Below, one piece after another: positions 19,177-30,034 of a DNA stretch of 64,000 nucleotides. Under the pieces are notes generated by a model. It was not told where the DNA came from and did no database searches. It saw only the letters and a list, made by a program, of their open reading frames with translations. Numbering within the stretch: position 1 is the stretch's first letter; each line of letters begins with the position of its first letter. Source of the DNA: Sodalis sp. dw_96. Its GTDB lineage: Bacteria > Pseudomonadota > Gammaproteobacteria > Enterobacterales > Enterobacteriaceae. The stretch spans positions 620,001 through 684,000 of the forward strand of contig NZ_JAAVUT010000001.1 in the NCBI RefSeq assembly GCF_018449575.1. The letters are read 5' to 3'. Both the position numbers and the translations under genes were made by a program.

Positions 19177-19628
19177 ATACCCACCGCGCTCCGGCCGTTG
19201 CTCCGGTAGTTTCCCCACCGCGCATCGGCGGCTGGCTGTGGGTCGCGATGTCCTACCTGATAGTGGTGCTCATCAGCGCGAGTCTTATCATCGTTATCTT
19301 CCTTCTCGCGCTGATGAACCATTGGGGGGTGCTGTCCCAGACCCTGTTCGGCGCGCAGTGGGCCGCCTCCCTGCTCACCGCCGCCATCATGTGGGGATTT
19401 ACTTTCTGGACGCTGCGGCTGATGTTAAAACGCTCCCGGCGCTTTCCCAAGGTGTTTATCCTCTGGCTGCTGGCGGGGATAGTATTGGCCCTGAAGGCAT
19501 TTGCCTTCTCCCCCATTACCGACGAACTGGCTTTACACCAGCTCTATTGGCCGCTGCTGGCCGCAGCCCTCGGTGTGCCTTACATCAAACGCTCGCTGCG
19601 GGTAAAACGCACCTTTACCCAGGCGTGA
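19158..19628 (+). CDS. ydgK: Inner membrane protein YdgK (DUF2569)
   Basis: Four-segment membrane protein of unknown function. Similarity to E. coli YdgK is clear at RIGGWLWV, the [20 protein letters not shown] segment and the C-terminal [14 protein letters not shown]. The start is uncertain: ATG 19158 overlaps cnu by 19 bases and has no ribosome site, and the conserved region begins only near residue 21 (PPRIGGWL), so a non-ATG start near 19174 is possible. Confidence 0.88.
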   Translation: MAVCGLNTHRAPAVAPVVSPPRIGGWLWVAMSYLIVVLISASLIIVIFLLALMNHWGVLSQTLFGAQWAASLLTAAIMWGFTFWTLRLMLKRSRRFPKVFILWLLAGIVLALKAFAFSPITDELALHQLYWPLLAAALGVPYIKRSLRVKRTFTQA

Positions 19629-19722
19629 TTGGCGATCGGACATGGCCGCGCGGTTGCGCATGGTCAGTCTTGCTATCCACCCTGCCCGGGCAATGGCGGT
19701 TAATAACCCTACAGAAACTGTG

Positions 19723-19751
19723 TTGTCGAAAAGGGAACGATGCCGGATAAT
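19723..19751 (+). promoter_or_regulatory. Candidate promoter of the rsx operon
   Basis: TTGTCG (19723-19728) and GATAAT (19746-19751) are 17 bases apart, ending 29 bases before the rsxA start. Confidence 0.4.
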
Positions 19752-19780
19752 AGCCCGCGTCTTTTTAAATGGGTACGGCA

Positions 19781-20362
19781 ATGAATGGTTACCTGTTACT
19801 TTTTATCGGCACGGTGCTGGTAAATAATTTCGTTCTGGTTAAATTCCTCGGGTTATGCCCTTTTATGGGGGTATCCAAAAAGCTGGAAACGGCAATGGGT
19901 ATGGGCATGGCCACCACCTTCGTCATGACGTTGGCGTCTATCTGCGCGTGGCTTATCAATGACTTTATTTTGCAACCCCTGGATCTGGCCTATCTACGTA
20001 CTCTGTCCTTTATTTTTATTATCGCGGTGGTGGTGCAATTCACCGAACTGGTGGTGCGTAAAACCAGCCCCTCGCTCTACCGCCTGCTGGGCATTTTCCT
20101 GCCCCTGATCACCACCAATTGCGCGGTGCTCGGCGTGGCGTTGCTGAACGTCAATCTCGCCCATAATTTCCTGCAGTCCGCGGTGTATGGTTTTAGCGCC
20201 GCGGCGGGATTTTCACTGGTGATGGTATTATTCTCCGCCATCCGGGAACGCCTGGCGGTGGCCGACGTACCGGCGCCCTTCAAGGGTTCCTCCATCGCGC
20301 TGGTGACCGCCGGGCTGATGTCCCTGGCCTTTATGGGTTTTAGCGGGCTGGTGAAATTCTGA
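19781..20362 (+). CDS. rsxA: Rsx electron transport complex subunit RsxA
   Basis: Integral membrane subunit of the six-protein Rsx (Rnf-type) ion-motive electron transport complex, which in enterobacteria keeps SoxR reduced. The 193-residue product equals E. coli RsxA in length, with about six membrane segments and the hallmark stretches [20 protein letters not shown] and [14 protein letters not shown]. Start 19781 ([12 protein letters not shown]) follows E. coli; an ATG 12 bases earlier is in frame. Its stop overlaps the rsxB start by one base. Confidence 0.97.
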   Translation: MNGYLLLFIGTVLVNNFVLVKFLGLCPFMGVSKKLETAMGMGMATTFVMTLASICAWLINDFILQPLDLAYLRTLSFIFIIAVVVQFTELVVRKTSPSLYRLLGIFLPLITTNCAVLGVALLNVNLAHNFLQSAVYGFSAAAGFSLVMVLFSAIRERLAVADVPAPFKGSSIALVTAGLMSLAFMGFSGLVKF

Positions 20363-20937
20363 TGTTATTGTTCTACGCCATAGGCGCGCTCAGCTTGCTG
20401 GCGCTGGTATGCGGAGCGCTGCTGGGGTTCGCCTCCCGTCGCTTCAAGGTAGAAGAAGATCCCGTGGCCAGCCAAATCGATGCCCTGTTGCCGCAAAGCC
20501 AATGCGCACAGTGTGGTTATCCCGGCTGCAAGCCTTATGCCGAGGCGGTGGCGGTCCACGGGGCAAAAATCAATAAATGCGCCCCCGGCGGAGAGCAGGT
20601 AATGCTGAAAATCGCCGCATTATTAAACGTGGAGCCGCAGCCGCCGGACGACCCCGGCCAGGCGTCCCGCCCCGTCGCCACCGTGGCCTGGATCGACGAG
20701 ACTAATTGCATCGGCTGCACCAAATGTATCCAGGCGTGCCCGGTGGATGCCATCATCGGTACCACTCGGGCGGTTCATACCGTGGTGAGCGACTTGTGTA
20801 CCGGCTGTGATTTATGCGTCGCGCCTTGCCCCACCGACTGCATTGAAATGCGTCCGCAGGCGGACACCGTGCAAAACTGGCGGTGGGATCTTTCGCGGAT
20901 ACCGGTGCGGGTCATTTCCCTGGAGCAACATGTTTAA
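20362..20937 (+). CDS. rsxB: Rsx complex iron-sulfur subunit RsxB
   Basis: Membrane-anchored Fe-S subunit of the Rsx complex. Residues 1-26 form the membrane anchor. A four-cysteine 4Fe-4S site follows (CAQCGYPGC near residue 49, with a later Cys in INKCAPGG), then two ferredoxin-type clusters: [16 protein letters not shown] and [18 protein letters not shown]. The length of 191 is one residue below E. coli. It overlaps rsxA by one base and rsxC by eight. Confidence 0.97.
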   Translation: MLLFYAIGALSLLALVCGALLGFASRRFKVEEDPVASQIDALLPQSQCAQCGYPGCKPYAEAVAVHGAKINKCAPGGEQVMLKIAALLNVEPQPPDDPGQASRPVATVAWIDETNCIGCTKCIQACPVDAIIGTTRAVHTVVSDLCTGCDLCVAPCPTDCIEMRPQADTVQNWRWDLSRIPVRVISLEQHV

Positions 20938-22597
20938 TTTAATCGCCGAGCTGCGAAAAGACCGCATCTGGGGGTTTGACGGCGGCATCTCCCCGCCGGA
21001 AATGAAGGCGCAGTCCAGCGGTACGCCGCTGCGCTCCGTGCCGTTGCCGGATCGGCTGATTATTCCCCTCAAGCAGCACTTGGGACCGGAGGGAGAGCTG
21101 TGCGTCACAGCCGGCGACCGGGTTTTGCGCGGTCAGCCGCTGACCCGTGGCCGGGGACGCACCCTGCCGGTTCATGCCCCCACGTCCGGAATGATTGAGG
21201 CCATCACCTTCCATATCACCGCTCATCCTTCGGCGTTAAAGGAACTGTGCGTCATCCTGCGCGCCGACGGCGAGGACCGCTGGTGTCCGTTACAGCCGGC
21301 GGCGGATTTTCACCAGCAAAGCGCCGAATGGGTGCTGAATCGGATACATCAGGCCGGCATCGCCGGTTTGGGCGGCGCGGGATTCCCCACCGCCGCCAAA
21401 ATGACCGGCGGCGGCAACGGCGTCGACACCCTGATTATCAATGCCGCGGAATGCGAGCCTTACATTACCGCCGACGACCGGCTGATGCGGGAGCGGGCGC
21501 ACGAGATTGTCGCGGGCATTGATGTGGTTGCCCATGCCGTCGCCCCCGGTCGTATTCTCATCGGCATCGAGGACAACAAACCGGCCGCCGCGTCCGCCCT
21601 GGCGCAGGCTCTGGCGCAACGGCCGAATTACCTGCTTCGGGTGGTGCCGACAAAATATCCTTCCGGCGGCGCCAAGCAGCTGACGAAAATCCTCACCGGC
21701 CGTGAAGTGCCCTTCGGTCATCATTCGGCCTCCATCGGTGTGTTAATGCTGAATGTCGGTACGGTATATGCCATCAAACGGGCGGTGATCGACGGGGAGC
21801 CTCTCACCGAAAGGGTGGTGACCCTGTCCGGCGGCGCCTTGAAACAGCCGGGCAATGTCTGGGGACGCATCGGCACCCCGGTGGGCCATCTGCTGCGCCA
21901 GGCGGGCTTTAGCCCGGAACCGGAACAACTGGTTATAATGGGCGGGCCGTTGATGGGATTTACCCTGCCGTCCCTGGATGTGCCCATCGTCAAGATCAGT
22001 AATTGTATTATGGCGCCCTCAGTCGGGGAAATGGCCAAAGCACAGCCCGAGCAGGCCTGTATCCGTTGCAGCCTGTGCGCCGATGCCTGCCCGGCCGGCC
22101 TGTTGCCCCAGCAGCTCTATTGGTTCAGCCGCGGCCAGGAGCATGACAAGGCCCGGCGGCATCACCTGTTCGACTGCATCGAATGCGGTGCCTGCGCCTA
22201 CGTTTGCCCCAGCAATATCCCGCTGGTGCATTATTACCGCCGGGAAAAAGCGGAAATCCGGGCCCTTGACCTCGAGGCGGAAAAATCGGCCACCGCCAAG
22301 GCGCGTTACGAGGCCAAGCTTGCCCGGCGCGAGCGGGAAAAAATAGCCCGGGAATTACGCCACCGGCAGGCGGCGGCGACACTAGACGATAGTGCCTTGC
22401 CGCTTGAATCAAAAGAATCGCCCGCGGCCAAAGACACGTCAATAAGTGACAGTGTCTCGGTTACACTCGCCCCGATACCCGCGGTAGAAGCGAACCCGCC
22501 GGTGGTGGATGAACGCCAGGCGGCGGTAGCCGCCGCCATTGCCCGGGTAAAAGCCCGCAAAGCGGCGGCGGCCGTAAACCGCTCACAAGAGGAATAA
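20930..22597 (+). CDS. rsxC: Rsx complex subunit RsxC
   Basis: Peripheral NADH/FMN and Fe-S subunit that accepts electrons for the complex. It has the N-terminal barrel ([20 protein letters not shown]), the Gly-rich NADH/flavin fold ([13 protein letters not shown] near residue 143; [19 protein letters not shown]) and two 4Fe-4S sites ([33 protein letters not shown]). At 555 residues it is shorter than E. coli RsxC (740) because the Ala/Lys-rich C-terminal extension is reduced. Start 20930 ([14 protein letters not shown]) overlaps rsxB; its stop abuts the rsxD ATG. Confidence 0.96.
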   Translation: MFNLIAELRKDRIWGFDGGISPPEMKAQSSGTPLRSVPLPDRLIIPLKQHLGPEGELCVTAGDRVLRGQPLTRGRGRTLPVHAPTSGMIEAITFHITAHPSALKELCVILRADGEDRWCPLQPAADFHQQSAEWVLNRIHQAGIAGLGGAGFPTAAKMTGGGNGVDTLIINAAECEPYITADDRLMRERAHEIVAGIDVVAHAVAPGRILIGIEDNKPAAASALAQALAQRPNYLLRVVPTKYPSGGAKQLTKILTGREVPFGHHSASIGVLMLNVGTVYAIKRAVIDGEPLTERVVTLSGGALKQPGNVWGRIGTPVGHLLRQAGFSPEPEQLVIMGGPLMGFTLPSLDVPIVKISNCIMAPSVGEMAKAQPEQACIRCSLCADACPAGLLPQQLYWFSRGQEHDKARRHHLFDCIECGACAYVCPSNIPLVHYYRREKAEIRALDLEAEKSATAKARYEAKLARREREKIARELRHRQAAATLDDSALPLESKESPAAKDTSISDSVSVTLAPIPAVEANPPVVDERQAAVAAAIARVKARKAAAAVNRSQEE

Positions 22598-23650
22598 ATG
22601 GCTTTCAGAATCGCGAGTTCACCTTTTACCCATAACCGGTTAAGCACCGGGCAAATCATGGCGCAGGTTATCGCGGCATGCCTGCCGGGCTTTCTCGCCC
22701 TGAGCTATTTTTTCGGTTACGGCACGCTGATTCAAGTACTGTTATCGTGCGTCACCGCGCTGCTGGCCGAGTCGGCGGTGGCGGCGCTGCGCAAGCAGTC
22801 GGTGCCGGCGAAACTCACCGACTACTCCGCGCTGCTGACCGCCGTTCTGCTGGGGTTAAGCCTGCCGCCTCTTGGCCCTTGGTGGGTTATCATGCTGGCG
22901 ACGCTGTGCGCCATTGTTATCGCCAAACAGCTGTATGGCGGATTGGGGCATAATCCGTTCAATCCGGCCATGGTGGGTTATGTCATTGTGCTTATCTCCT
23001 TCCCGGTACAAATGACCAGTTGGCTGCCGGAACAGAGCATGCAATTGCACCCTGTTTCCCTGGCGGACAGCCTGGGGCTGATATTTTCCGGCCATACAGG
23101 ATTAGGCCTGGATTTACAGCAGGTGCGCCAGGGGTTTGACGGTATCACCCAGGCCACCCCGCTGGATAACTTCAAAACCGGCCTGCATGCCGGGCGCGAG
23201 GCGGGTACGTTGATGCGACAACCGCTGTATAACGGGTGGCTGGGGGGCTTGGGCTGGCAATGGGTCAATCTCGGTTTCCTGGCCGGGGGTCTGTACCTGC
23301 TCCTGCGCAACATCATCAGTTGGCATATTCCCTTCGCCTTTCTGGCAAGCCTGGGCTTTTGCGCCGTTCTCGGGTGGCTGTTGATGCCGCAGGCCGCACC
23401 GCCGCCAATGCTGCACCTGTTTTCCGGCGCCACCATGCTAGGGGCTTTTTTTATCGCCACCGATCCGGTGACCGCCTCCACCACCCAGCGCGGACGGCTG
23501 GTATTCGGCGCGCTGACCGGGTGTCTGGTGTGGCTTATCCGTACCTATGGCGGTTATCCGGAGGGCGTGGCTTTTGCCGTATTGCTGGCCAACATCTGCG
23601 TGCCGCTTATCGATCATTACACCCAGCCCCGCGCCTATGGCCACCCATGA
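22598..23650 (+). CDS. rsxD: Rsx complex subunit RsxD
   Basis: Integral membrane flavoprotein subunit. The FMN-attachment Thr lies in the [17 protein letters not shown] stretch; [18 protein letters not shown] is another family hallmark. The 350-residue product has about nine to ten membrane segments. It starts at the base following the rsxC stop and ends 10 bases before rsxG, consistent with one coupled transcript. Confidence 0.96.
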   Translation: MAFRIASSPFTHNRLSTGQIMAQVIAACLPGFLALSYFFGYGTLIQVLLSCVTALLAESAVAALRKQSVPAKLTDYSALLTAVLLGLSLPPLGPWWVIMLATLCAIVIAKQLYGGLGHNPFNPAMVGYVIVLISFPVQMTSWLPEQSMQLHPVSLADSLGLIFSGHTGLGLDLQQVRQGFDGITQATPLDNFKTGLHAGREAGTLMRQPLYNGWLGGLGWQWVNLGFLAGGLYLLLRNIISWHIPFAFLASLGFCAVLGWLLMPQAAPPPMLHLFSGATMLGAFFIATDPVTASTTQRGRLVFGALTGCLVWLIRTYGGYPEGVAFAVLLANICVPLIDHYTQPRAYGHP

Positions 23651-23660
23651 GGAGCACCGG

Positions 23661-24296
23661 ATGTTGACCATCATGCGCAAGCACGGCATTATCCTGGCGC
23701 TTTTTGCCGCCCTGTTCACTGCGCTTACCGCCTTGGTTCACTCCCTCACCGAACCCGCCATCCAACAGCAGGCAGTGAACCAGCGGCAGCAATTACTCGA
23801 TCAAGTGGTACCGCCGGGGCTGCATGATAATGATATGCTGAAGGAGTGTTATCTGGTGACCGACAGCGCGCTGGGTCATTCACAGCCCCACCGGCTCTAT
23901 CTGGCCCGCAAACAAGGGAAAGCCGTGGCGGCGGCCATAGAAACCACAGCGCCGGACGGTTATTCCGGCTCCATCCAACTTCTGGTGGGAGCGGATTTTG
24001 ACGGCAATGTTTTGGGCGTCCGGGTCACCGAACAGCATGAGACGCCGGGATTGGGGGATAAGATTGAACTGCGCGTCTCCGATTGGATAACCCATTTCAG
24101 CGGCAAAAAGGTCGGCTCGGATCAGGATGCCTTTTGGGGGGTCAAAAAGGACGGCGGTGGTTTCGATCAGTTTACCGGCGCCACCATTACCCCCCGCGCG
24201 GTAGTGAACGCGGTGAAACGTACGGTTGTCTATCTGGAAACTCTGCAGGAAGATATGCGGGGCGCGGCTAAATGCGGGAGAGAAAAAAATGAGTGA
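23661..24296 (+). CDS. rsxG: Rsx complex subunit RsxG
   Basis: Periplasm-facing subunit with one N-terminal membrane anchor ([20 protein letters not shown]) and a covalently bound FMN; the SGAT-type attachment motif appears as [15 protein letters not shown] near the C-terminus. [19 protein letters not shown] and [13 protein letters not shown] are diagnostic. Start 23661 has GAGGAG 6 bases upstream. The product is 211 residues (E. coli 206). It overlaps rsxE by eight bases. Confidence 0.96.
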   Translation: MLTIMRKHGIILALFAALFTALTALVHSLTEPAIQQQAVNQRQQLLDQVVPPGLHDNDMLKECYLVTDSALGHSQPHRLYLARKQGKAVAAAIETTAPDGYSGSIQLLVGADFDGNVLGVRVTEQHETPGLGDKIELRVSDWITHFSGKKVGSDQDAFWGVKKDGGGFDQFTGATITPRAVVNAVKRTVVYLETLQEDMRGAAKCGREKNE

Positions 24297-24999
24297 AGCC
24301 AGACGATTGTTGCGTCAGGGTCTGTGGGACAATAACTCCTCCCTGGTGCAGCTGTTGGGCCTTTGTCCGCTACTGGCGGTATCCAATACCGTGACCAATG
24401 CACTGGGTCTGGGATTGGCCACCACGCTGGTGCTGACCTGCACCAATGGAGCGGTCTCGGCGCTGCGGCGCTTTGTGCCCGCCGAGATCCGTATTCCGAT
24501 TTATGTGATGATCATCGCCTCCGTGGTCTCCACGGTGCAGATGCTGATCAATGCCTACGCCTACGGCCTTTATCAGTCGCTGGGCATTTTCATTCCCCTT
24601 ATCGTCACCAACTGTATTGTCATGGGCCGGGCGGAAGCCTATGCCTCGCAAAATCCGGTGGCGTTATCGGCTCTGGACGGACTGGCGATGGGGCTTGGGT
24701 CCACCGGCGCCCTGGTGGTGCTCGGCGGTATCCGTGAGCTGTTGGGCAACGGCACCCTGTTCGACGGCGCCGATCGGCTGCTGGGGCCATGGGCCACGGT
24801 GTTGCGTATGGATATTTTGCACCTGCATACCCCGTTCCTGATAGCCATGCTGCCTCCCGGTGCCTTTATCGGACTGGGATTTATGCTGGCGGGAAAATAT
24901 GTCATCGACCAGAAACTCAAAGCCCGCCAGCTACAGAAGGCGGCCTTGGGACCAACGGCGCCACATGAACAACAAGCACAAGAACAGGCAGGATCATGA
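24289..24999 (+). CDS. rsxE: Rsx complex subunit RsxE
   Basis: Integral membrane subunit homologous to RsxA, six membrane segments, 236 residues. [22 protein letters not shown] and [15 protein letters not shown] are the family hallmarks, parallel to the equivalent positions of RsxA. Start 24289 ([13 protein letters not shown]) matches E. coli. The Gln-rich tail ends in an ATGA overlap with nth (24996-24999), indicating coupled translation. Confidence 0.96.
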   Translation: MSEARRLLRQGLWDNNSSLVQLLGLCPLLAVSNTVTNALGLGLATTLVLTCTNGAVSALRRFVPAEIRIPIYVMIIASVVSTVQMLINAYAYGLYQSLGIFIPLIVTNCIVMGRAEAYASQNPVALSALDGLAMGLGSTGALVVLGGIRELLGNGTLFDGADRLLGPWATVLRMDILHLHTPFLIAMLPPGAFIGLGFMLAGKYVIDQKLKARQLQKAALGPTAPHEQQAQEQAGS

Positions 25000-25631
25000 A
25001 TCAAGCTAAACGGCTGACGATATTAAACCGCCTGCGCGATAACAACCCCCACCCCACCACCGAGTTATGCTACCGGTCGCCGTTTGAATTATTGATTGCG
25101 GTTTTGCTGTCGGCGCAGGCCACCGATGTCAGCGTCAATAAGGCCACGGCTAAGCTGTTTCCGGTGGCCGACACGCCCTCCGCCATGCTGGCCTTGGGCA
25201 CCGAGGGGATCAAAAGCTATATCAAATCCATCGGGCTGTTTAACAGCAAGGCGGAAAATATCATTAAAACCTGCCGGCTCCTACTGGACCAGCATCAGGG
25301 CCGGATACCTGAAGACCGCGCGGCGCTGGAAGCACTGCCCGGCGTGGGCCGCAAAACCGCCAATGTGGTATTGAATACCGCCTTCGGCTGGCCCACCATT
25401 GCCGTGGATACCCATATTTTCCGGGTCTGTAATCGCACTCAATTCGCCCCGGGCAAGGATGTGGCGGCGGTGGAGCAAAAGCTGCTGCGGGTGGTGCCGG
25501 CGGAATATCAGGTGGATTGCCACCACTGGCTGATCCTCCATGGACGCTATACCTGCATAGCCCGCAAGCCGCGCTGCGGTTCTTGCCTGATTGAAGATCT
25601 CTGCGAGTTCAAGGAAAAAGTCTATCCTTGA
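24996..25631 (+). CDS. nth: Endonuclease III (Nth)
   Basis: DNA glycosylase/AP lyase that removes oxidised pyrimidines. The helix-hairpin-helix [14 protein letters not shown] (near residue 113) contains the catalytic Lys, and [11 protein letters not shown] contains the catalytic Asp. The C-terminal 4Fe-4S ligands follow the C-X6-C-X2-C-X5-C pattern in [17 protein letters not shown]. The length of 211 equals E. coli. It is the last gene of the rsx transcript; in E. coli dtpA follows, which is absent here. Confidence 0.98.
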   Translation: MNQAKRLTILNRLRDNNPHPTTELCYRSPFELLIAVLLSAQATDVSVNKATAKLFPVADTPSAMLALGTEGIKSYIKSIGLFNSKAENIIKTCRLLLDQHQGRIPEDRAALEALPGVGRKTANVVLNTAFGWPTIAVDTHIFRVCNRTQFAPGKDVAAVEQKLLRVVPAEYQVDCHHWLILHGRYTCIARKPRCGSCLIEDLCEFKEKVYP

Positions 25632-25723
25632 AAAACACGGTATCTTCACACCCTGCCTTCAATGAAAAAAACTATTATCAGGATGCACGGCACGTTATCT
25701 CGAACGAAATTTGTCCGATATCG

Positions 25724-25755
25724 CCGTCATACTTCAGGTTGCAGGTAGGTTGGCT
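25724..25755. repeat. Partial ERIC arm
   Basis: CGTCATACTTCAGGTTGCAGG followed by TAGGTTGGCT matches one ERIC terminal arm. The remainder has been lost. It lies in the 246-base nth-gstA gap. Confidence 0.7.
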
Positions 25756-25877
25756 TTCCCGCAGACCGAATTATCCAGGGTATGGCATGAAAAAAAAGTG
25801 TAACGGCGCAACGATCGCTATCCTGGCGCGGCAGTTGGACGTATTCTGTAATTATGCAATATCGTGGGGGGTCGTTT

Positions 25878-26498
25878 ATGAAGCTTTTTTATATGCCTGG
25901 TGCAAGCTCACTGACGGCACACATTGCCCTGCGTGAGGCCGGACTGGATTTCACCATCGAAAAAGTAGATGGCCGCACTAAAAAAACCGAGCACGGCGAG
26001 GATTATCTGGCGATAAATCCCAAGGGCAAAGTGCCGGCGCTGTTATTGGACGACGGCACCGTGCTGACCGAGGTGGTGGCTATCGTGCAGTACCTGGCGG
26101 ACCTGGTGCCCGATCGCCACTTGATTCCGCCGGCGGGAACCCTTTCGCGCTATCAGGCCATGGAATGGCTGAATTATATCGCCAGCGAATTGCATAAGGG
26201 GCTCAGCCCGTTATTCGATAAGCAATTGCCGGCGGAATACAAGCAGCAGACCCAGACGCTGATGGAGGGAAAATTGCTGTACCTGGACCGGGAGATGGCC
26301 GGGCAGGATTATCTGCTCGGCAGCAGGTTCAGCGTGGCGGATGCCTATCTGTTTACCATGTTGACCTGGGCCGACCGATTGGGATTTGATCTCTACTCCA
26401 CCCCGACGGTGGGGCATTTTTATCAGCGGATAAAACTCCGCCCCTCCGTGGTTGCGGCGCTGCATGCCGAACGGGCGGAATCCCAGGCTGTCGGGTGA
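25878..26498 (+). CDS. gstA: Glutathione S-transferase (beta class, GstA-like)
   Basis: Cytosolic glutathione transferase, 206 residues. The N-terminal thioredoxin fold (MKLFYMPGASSLTAHIALRE) and the GSH-binding NPKGKVPALLLDDG and LTEVVAIVQYLAD segments are clear, followed by the helical domain with SVADAYLFTML. Beta-class enzymes carry Cys10 (PGACSL in E. coli); here position 10 is Ser (PGASSL), an unusual change. Start 25878 is chosen by alignment; an upstream ATG at 25854 is in frame. It is convergent with tyrS, 2 bases apart. Confidence 0.93.
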   Translation: MKLFYMPGASSLTAHIALREAGLDFTIEKVDGRTKKTEHGEDYLAINPKGKVPALLLDDGTVLTEVVAIVQYLADLVPDRHLIPPAGTLSRYQAMEWLNYIASELHKGLSPLFDKQLPAEYKQQTQTLMEGKLLYLDREMAGQDYLLGSRFSVADAYLFTMLTWADRLGFDLYSTPTVGHFYQRIKLRPSVVAALHAERAESQAVG

Positions 26499-26500
26499 AT

Positions 26501-27775
26501 TTATTTCCAGCTGATCAAACAGTAATTTTTCTTGCCGCGCCGCACCAGCGTGTAGCGATCAAACAGGCGATCGGCGTCGGTAAAGACATACTCCGCCGAG
26601 GCCTGCTTTTCACCGTTCACGCTGATGGCTTTGGAGGATATCAGCGATCGGGCCTGGCCGCGTGACGGCACCAAATCCGCATCCACCAGCGCCTGTTGCA
26701 GGTCCGCGCCGTTTTGCAGCGTAATCGCCGGCATGCCGTCCTGTGCCAACTGTTGCAAATCATTGGCGGTGAGATCCTGCAACGAGCCGGAGAACAGGCT
26801 CTGGGTAATACGCACCGCCGCCGCCAGTCCCGCCTCGCCATGTACCAGACGCGTCACTTTTTCCGCCAGCACATATTGTGCCCGCGGTGACGCACCGCTG
26901 TTGCTGTCTTCCGCTTCCAGGGCATTGATCTCTTCAATGGGCATAAAGGTGAAGAATTTCAAAAACCGGTATACGTCGGCATCGGCGGTGTTGATCCAGA
27001 ACTGGTAAAATTTATAGGGACTGGTTTTCAGGGGATCCAGCCACACCGCGCCCCCTTCCGTTTTGCCGAATTTGGTGCCGTCCGCTTTGGTAATCAACGG
27101 CACGGTCAGGCCGAATACCGTATTTTGATGCATCCGCCGGGTCAAATCGATGCCGGAGGTAATATTCCCCCACTGATCGGATCCGCCGATTTGCAACTCA
27201 ACGCCATACTGCTTGTTCAAACAGGCAAAATCATAGCCCTGTAATAAGTTGTATGAAAACTCGGTAAAGGAAATGCCCACATCGTCACGGTTGAGCCGTT
27301 GTTTTACCGCTTCTTTATTGATCATCTGATTGACGGAAAAATGCTTGCCGATATCCCGCAGGAAGGTCAGCACATTCATATTCCCGAACCAGTCGTAATT
27401 ATTAGCCGCTACGGCGCTATTGTCGCCACAATCAAAATCAAGGAACGGCGATACCTGCCGGCGTATTTTATCCACCCACTCCTGTACCGTCTCGGCGGTA
27501 TTTAATTTACGTTCAGCCGCCTTGAAGCTCGGATCGCCTATCATCCCGGTGGCGCCCCCCACCAGCGCCACCGGACGGTGGCCGGCCAATTGGAAACGCT
27601 TTAAACACAATAGCGGTACCAGATGCCCCAAATGCAAGCTGTCGGCGGTCGGGTCGAAACCGCAATACAACGAGAGCGGTCCCTGTGCCAGCCGCTCGGA
27701 AAGCGCGGCTTCATCCGTAACCTGGGCTATGAGGCCCCGCTCTTGCAATTGTTGTATCAGGTTGCTGCTTGCCAT
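26501..27775 (-). CDS. tyrS: Tyrosyl-tRNA synthetase
   Basis: Class Ic aminoacyl-tRNA synthetase charging tRNA-Tyr. The 424-residue product equals E. coli TyrS. The HIGH-type motif is HLGH (near residue 50, in [12 protein letters not shown]) and the KMSKS-type loop is KFGKT (near 237). The tyrosine pocket [10 protein letters not shown] and the C-terminal S4 RNA-binding domain ([20 protein letters not shown]) are present. Start 27775 ([10 protein letters not shown]) is preferred over a TTG one codon earlier. It lies 60 bases after pdxH. In E. coli pdxY follows; here gstA takes that place. Confidence 0.98.
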   Translation of the reverse strand: MASSNLIQQLQERGLIAQVTDEAALSERLAQGPLSLYCGFDPTADSLHLGHLVPLLCLKRFQLAGHRPVALVGGATGMIGDPSFKAAERKLNTAETVQEWVDKIRRQVSPFLDFDCGDNSAVAANNYDWFGNMNVLTFLRDIGKHFSVNQMINKEAVKQRLNRDDVGISFTEFSYNLLQGYDFACLNKQYGVELQIGGSDQWGNITSGIDLTRRMHQNTVFGLTVPLITKADGTKFGKTEGGAVWLDPLKTSPYKFYQFWINTADADVYRFLKFFTFMPIEEINALEAEDSNSGASPRAQYVLAEKVTRLVHGEAGLAAAVRITQSLFSGSLQDLTANDLQQLAQDGMPAITLQNGADLQQALVDADLVPSRGQARSLISSKAISVNGEKQASAEYVFTDADRLFDRYTLVRRGKKNYCLISWK

Positions 27776-27835
27776 CAAAAAAACTCCGTAATAGACAGAT
27801 TGGATGTGAAAAAATAACTGCTGGTGAATGATTAA

Positions 27836-28486
27836 TTACGGGGCCAGGCGGTCAATGGTCCAACCCGCGTCCTGACGCTGATAGATGAACCGGTCATGCA
27901 GCCGGTGTTCACCTCCCTGCCAGAACTCCATGGCGTCAATCACCACGCGATAGCCGCCCCAAAAACTGGGTAACGGTACTTCGCCTTGTTGAAATTTCTG
28001 CTTCAATTCGAGGAATTTGCTCTCAAGCACCCCGCGGGTGGAGATGCGGCTGGATTGTTGCGAGACCCAGGCACCGATTTGGCTGTCCTTGGGCCGGCTG
28101 TGAAAATATTTCAAGACCTCGAATACCGACAAGCGTTCCGCACGCCCCAGCACCATAACCTGGCGCTCCAGGCTATGCCACGGAAAGTGGAGGCTGATGC
28201 GGTTGTTGTGCGCAAGCTGCGTCGCCTTGCGACTGCCGAGGTTGGTATAAAAAATCATGCCGGCGGCGTCGAAGTGCTTGAGCAGCACCATGCGCTGATA
28301 GGGTTGTCCGGACTCGTCCACCGTCGCCACGCACATAGCGGTGGGATCGGCGAGCTGCGCTTCGCAGGCCTGTTTCAGCCAGAGCTCGAATAAATCCATC
28401 GGTTCCGCAGTTAAATCCGCTCGTCGCAGACCGCCGCGGGTATATTCACGGCGAAGATCGGCGATATCAATTTTCTGTTCAGTCAT
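27836..28486 (-). CDS. pdxH: Pyridoxamine/pyridoxine 5'-phosphate oxidase
   Basis: FMN enzyme making pyridoxal 5'-phosphate, the last step of B6 synthesis and salvage. FMN contacts lie in [19 protein letters not shown] and in [19 protein letters not shown]; the C-terminal signature [17 protein letters not shown] and end RLAP are intact. The product is 216 residues (E. coli 218). It is on the same strand as mliC upstream and tyrS downstream, the conserved order. Confidence 0.97.
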   Translation of the reverse strand: MTEQKIDIADLRREYTRGGLRRADLTAEPMDLFELWLKQACEAQLADPTAMCVATVDESGQPYQRMVLLKHFDAAGMIFYTNLGSRKATQLAHNNRISLHFPWHSLERQVMVLGRAERLSVFEVLKYFHSRPKDSQIGAWVSQQSSRISTRGVLESKFLELKQKFQQGEVPLPSFWGGYRVVIDAMEFWQGGEHRLHDRFIYQRQDAGWTIDRLAP

Positions 28487-28544
28487 AATGGTATATTGCG
28501 TAAAACCGTGGCGTTATTGTGCGCCGCCGGGCTAAAAATCTCAA

Positions 28545-28886
28545 TCATTTACCGCTCTCCCCGTTCAGGATGCAATCATCAATGATGACGCGCCCGTCGC
28601 GCTCGATAAATGCCCTATTTCCTTTCGACCAAAAAACATAGTGGCCGTTATCGTACCGGCCGTTATCTGAAGGGACGTCTGAAGCGGAAACCACCCGCGG
28701 CAGGGTTAACTGCTTGCCGTCAAGTATCAGGCTCACCTGCGACAGCCGGTTATTTTGCCGTACCGTCAAGGGTGTGGTGCCGCATTGGTAATGCAATACC
28801 TGCACCTCTTCGCCGCGATGCAGGCGGGAACAGGCGCCGGTGGCAAGTACGGTTATAACAGTCAGACAGAATATGACCCTTTTCAT
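28545..28886 (-). CDS. mliC: Membrane-bound lysozyme inhibitor MliC
   Basis: Outer-membrane lipoprotein that inhibits C-type lysozyme. The 113-residue product has a signal peptide ending at Cys19 (LATGAC, a slightly unusual lipobox with Thr at -3). The MliC core is visible: VLHYQCGTTPLTVRQNN, then HYVFWSKGNRAFIERDGRV and the paired Cys in DDCILNG. Start 28886 has GGAG about 8 bases upstream; an adjacent GTG two codons earlier is too close to that site. It lies between anmK and pdxH as in E. coli. Confidence 0.9.
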   Translation of the reverse strand: MKRVIFCLTVITVLATGACSRLHRGEEVQVLHYQCGTTPLTVRQNNRLSQVSLILDGKQLTLPRVVSASDVPSDNGRYDNGHYVFWSKGNRAFIERDGRVIIDDCILNGESGK

Positions 28887-28930
28887 TATCACTTCTCCGG
28901 TTGGAACCTTTCGACCCGCGTATTCCCTGT

Positions 28931-30034
28931 TCAGACCGGATAAATCGCTCCGAGCAAGGTCTGCCGGCTGGCGCCGGTAACCGAAGGCAGATTCCCGGGC
29001 AAGCCAGACAGCGTGCGAAAGGCCAGCCAGGCGAACGCCAAGGCTTCCATATCGTCGCCGCTCACGCCGAATTTGTCAGTAGGACTTACCTCAATTCCCG
29101 GCAGCAGCGCCGACAACCTTGCCATCACCAGCGGATTGCGGGCGCCGCCGCCGCACACCAGCAAATGCTCGCAGCCGCCGGATAACATGACCTGCTGGGC
29201 GATGCTCAGGGCGGTGAGCTCAGCCAAAGTCGCCTGAACATCCCTGGCCGTTATCGCCATAAACTGGCTCAACTGCTGATTTAACCAACCCAGATTAAAG
29301 TGTTCCCGGCCGGTGCTTTTCGGCGCCGGCTGGGAAAAGTATCTGTCCGCCAGCATCCGCCGCAACAGTTCCTGATGGATTGTCCCACCGGCGGCCCACA
29401 CCGCGTCAAGGTCGTAAGGCTTGCCCTGCTGGCGCCAGATCCAGGCATCCATCAGTATATTGCCCGGTCCGGTGTCGTAACCCCGGATGGGCTGGCCGGG
29501 CAACAGCAAAGATAAGTTGGCGATACCGCCGATATTGAGCACCATCCGCCGTTCGGTGGGATGGGCCAGCAGGGCATGATGGAAGCCCGGCACCAACGGT
29601 GCGCCCTGTCCGCCATAGGCCATATCGCGGCGGCGAAAATCGCCCACGGTGGTAATCCCGGTCATGGCGGCGACAATGTTGTTGTCGCCGATTTGCAGCG
29701 TACAGGGGAAATCCCCGCCGGGTTGATGCCATACCGTCTGGCCGTGGCAGCCGATGGCGGTGACCTCCCGCGAGGCGACCCCGGCATCACTTAACATTTT
29801 TAATACTGCTTCGCCAAACAACCTGCCCAATCGGGTGTCCAATTCTCCTAATTGGGATAAAGTTACCGCCTGCCCCTGGCACATGGAGAGTATCTGCTGT
29901 TTGATTTCCAGCGGAATCGGATGCGTGTAACTGGCCTGCTGCGCCACGGTATGCTCATCTATGGCGGCGAGCACCACATCGATGCCGTCGAGGCTGGTTC
30001 CTGACATGACTCCCACATAGCGACCTGTTTTCAT
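28931..30034 (-). CDS. anmK: Anhydro-N-acetylmuramic acid kinase AnmK
   Basis: Cytosolic kinase that opens and phosphorylates 1,6-anhydroMurNAc during peptidoglycan recycling. The 367-residue product carries the ATP phosphate motif [17 protein letters not shown] at the N-terminus, catalytic Asp in [19 protein letters not shown], and the hallmark [14 protein letters not shown] and [14 protein letters not shown]. Start 30034 ([12 protein letters not shown]) matches E. coli; a longer frame to 30076 adds an unlikely N-terminus. It is the promoter-proximal gene of the anmK-mliC-pdxH-tyrS block. Confidence 0.97.
   Translation of the reverse strand: MKTGRYVGVMSGTSLDGIDVVLAAIDEHTVAQQASYTHPIPLEIKQQILSMCQGQAVTLSQLGELDTRLGRLFGEAVLKMLSDAGVASREVTAIGCHGQTVWHQPGGDFPCTLQIGDNNIVAAMTGITTVGDFRRRDMAYGGQGAPLVPGFHHALLAHPTERRMVLNIGGIANLSLLLPGQPIRGYDTGPGNILMDAWIWRQQGKPYDLDAVWAAGGTIHQELLRRMLADRYFSQPAPKSTGREHFNLGWLNQQLSQFMAITARDVQATLAELTALSIAQQVMLSGGCEHLLVCGGGARNPLVMARLSALLPGIEVSPTDKFGVSGDDMEALAFAWLAFRTLSGLPGNLPSVTGASRQTLLGAIYPV

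Noticed and set aside
25628..25936. Plus-strand frame between nth and gstA
   Set aside because: It runs through a partial ERIC arm and overlaps the gstA start in another frame; no similarity or ribosome site.
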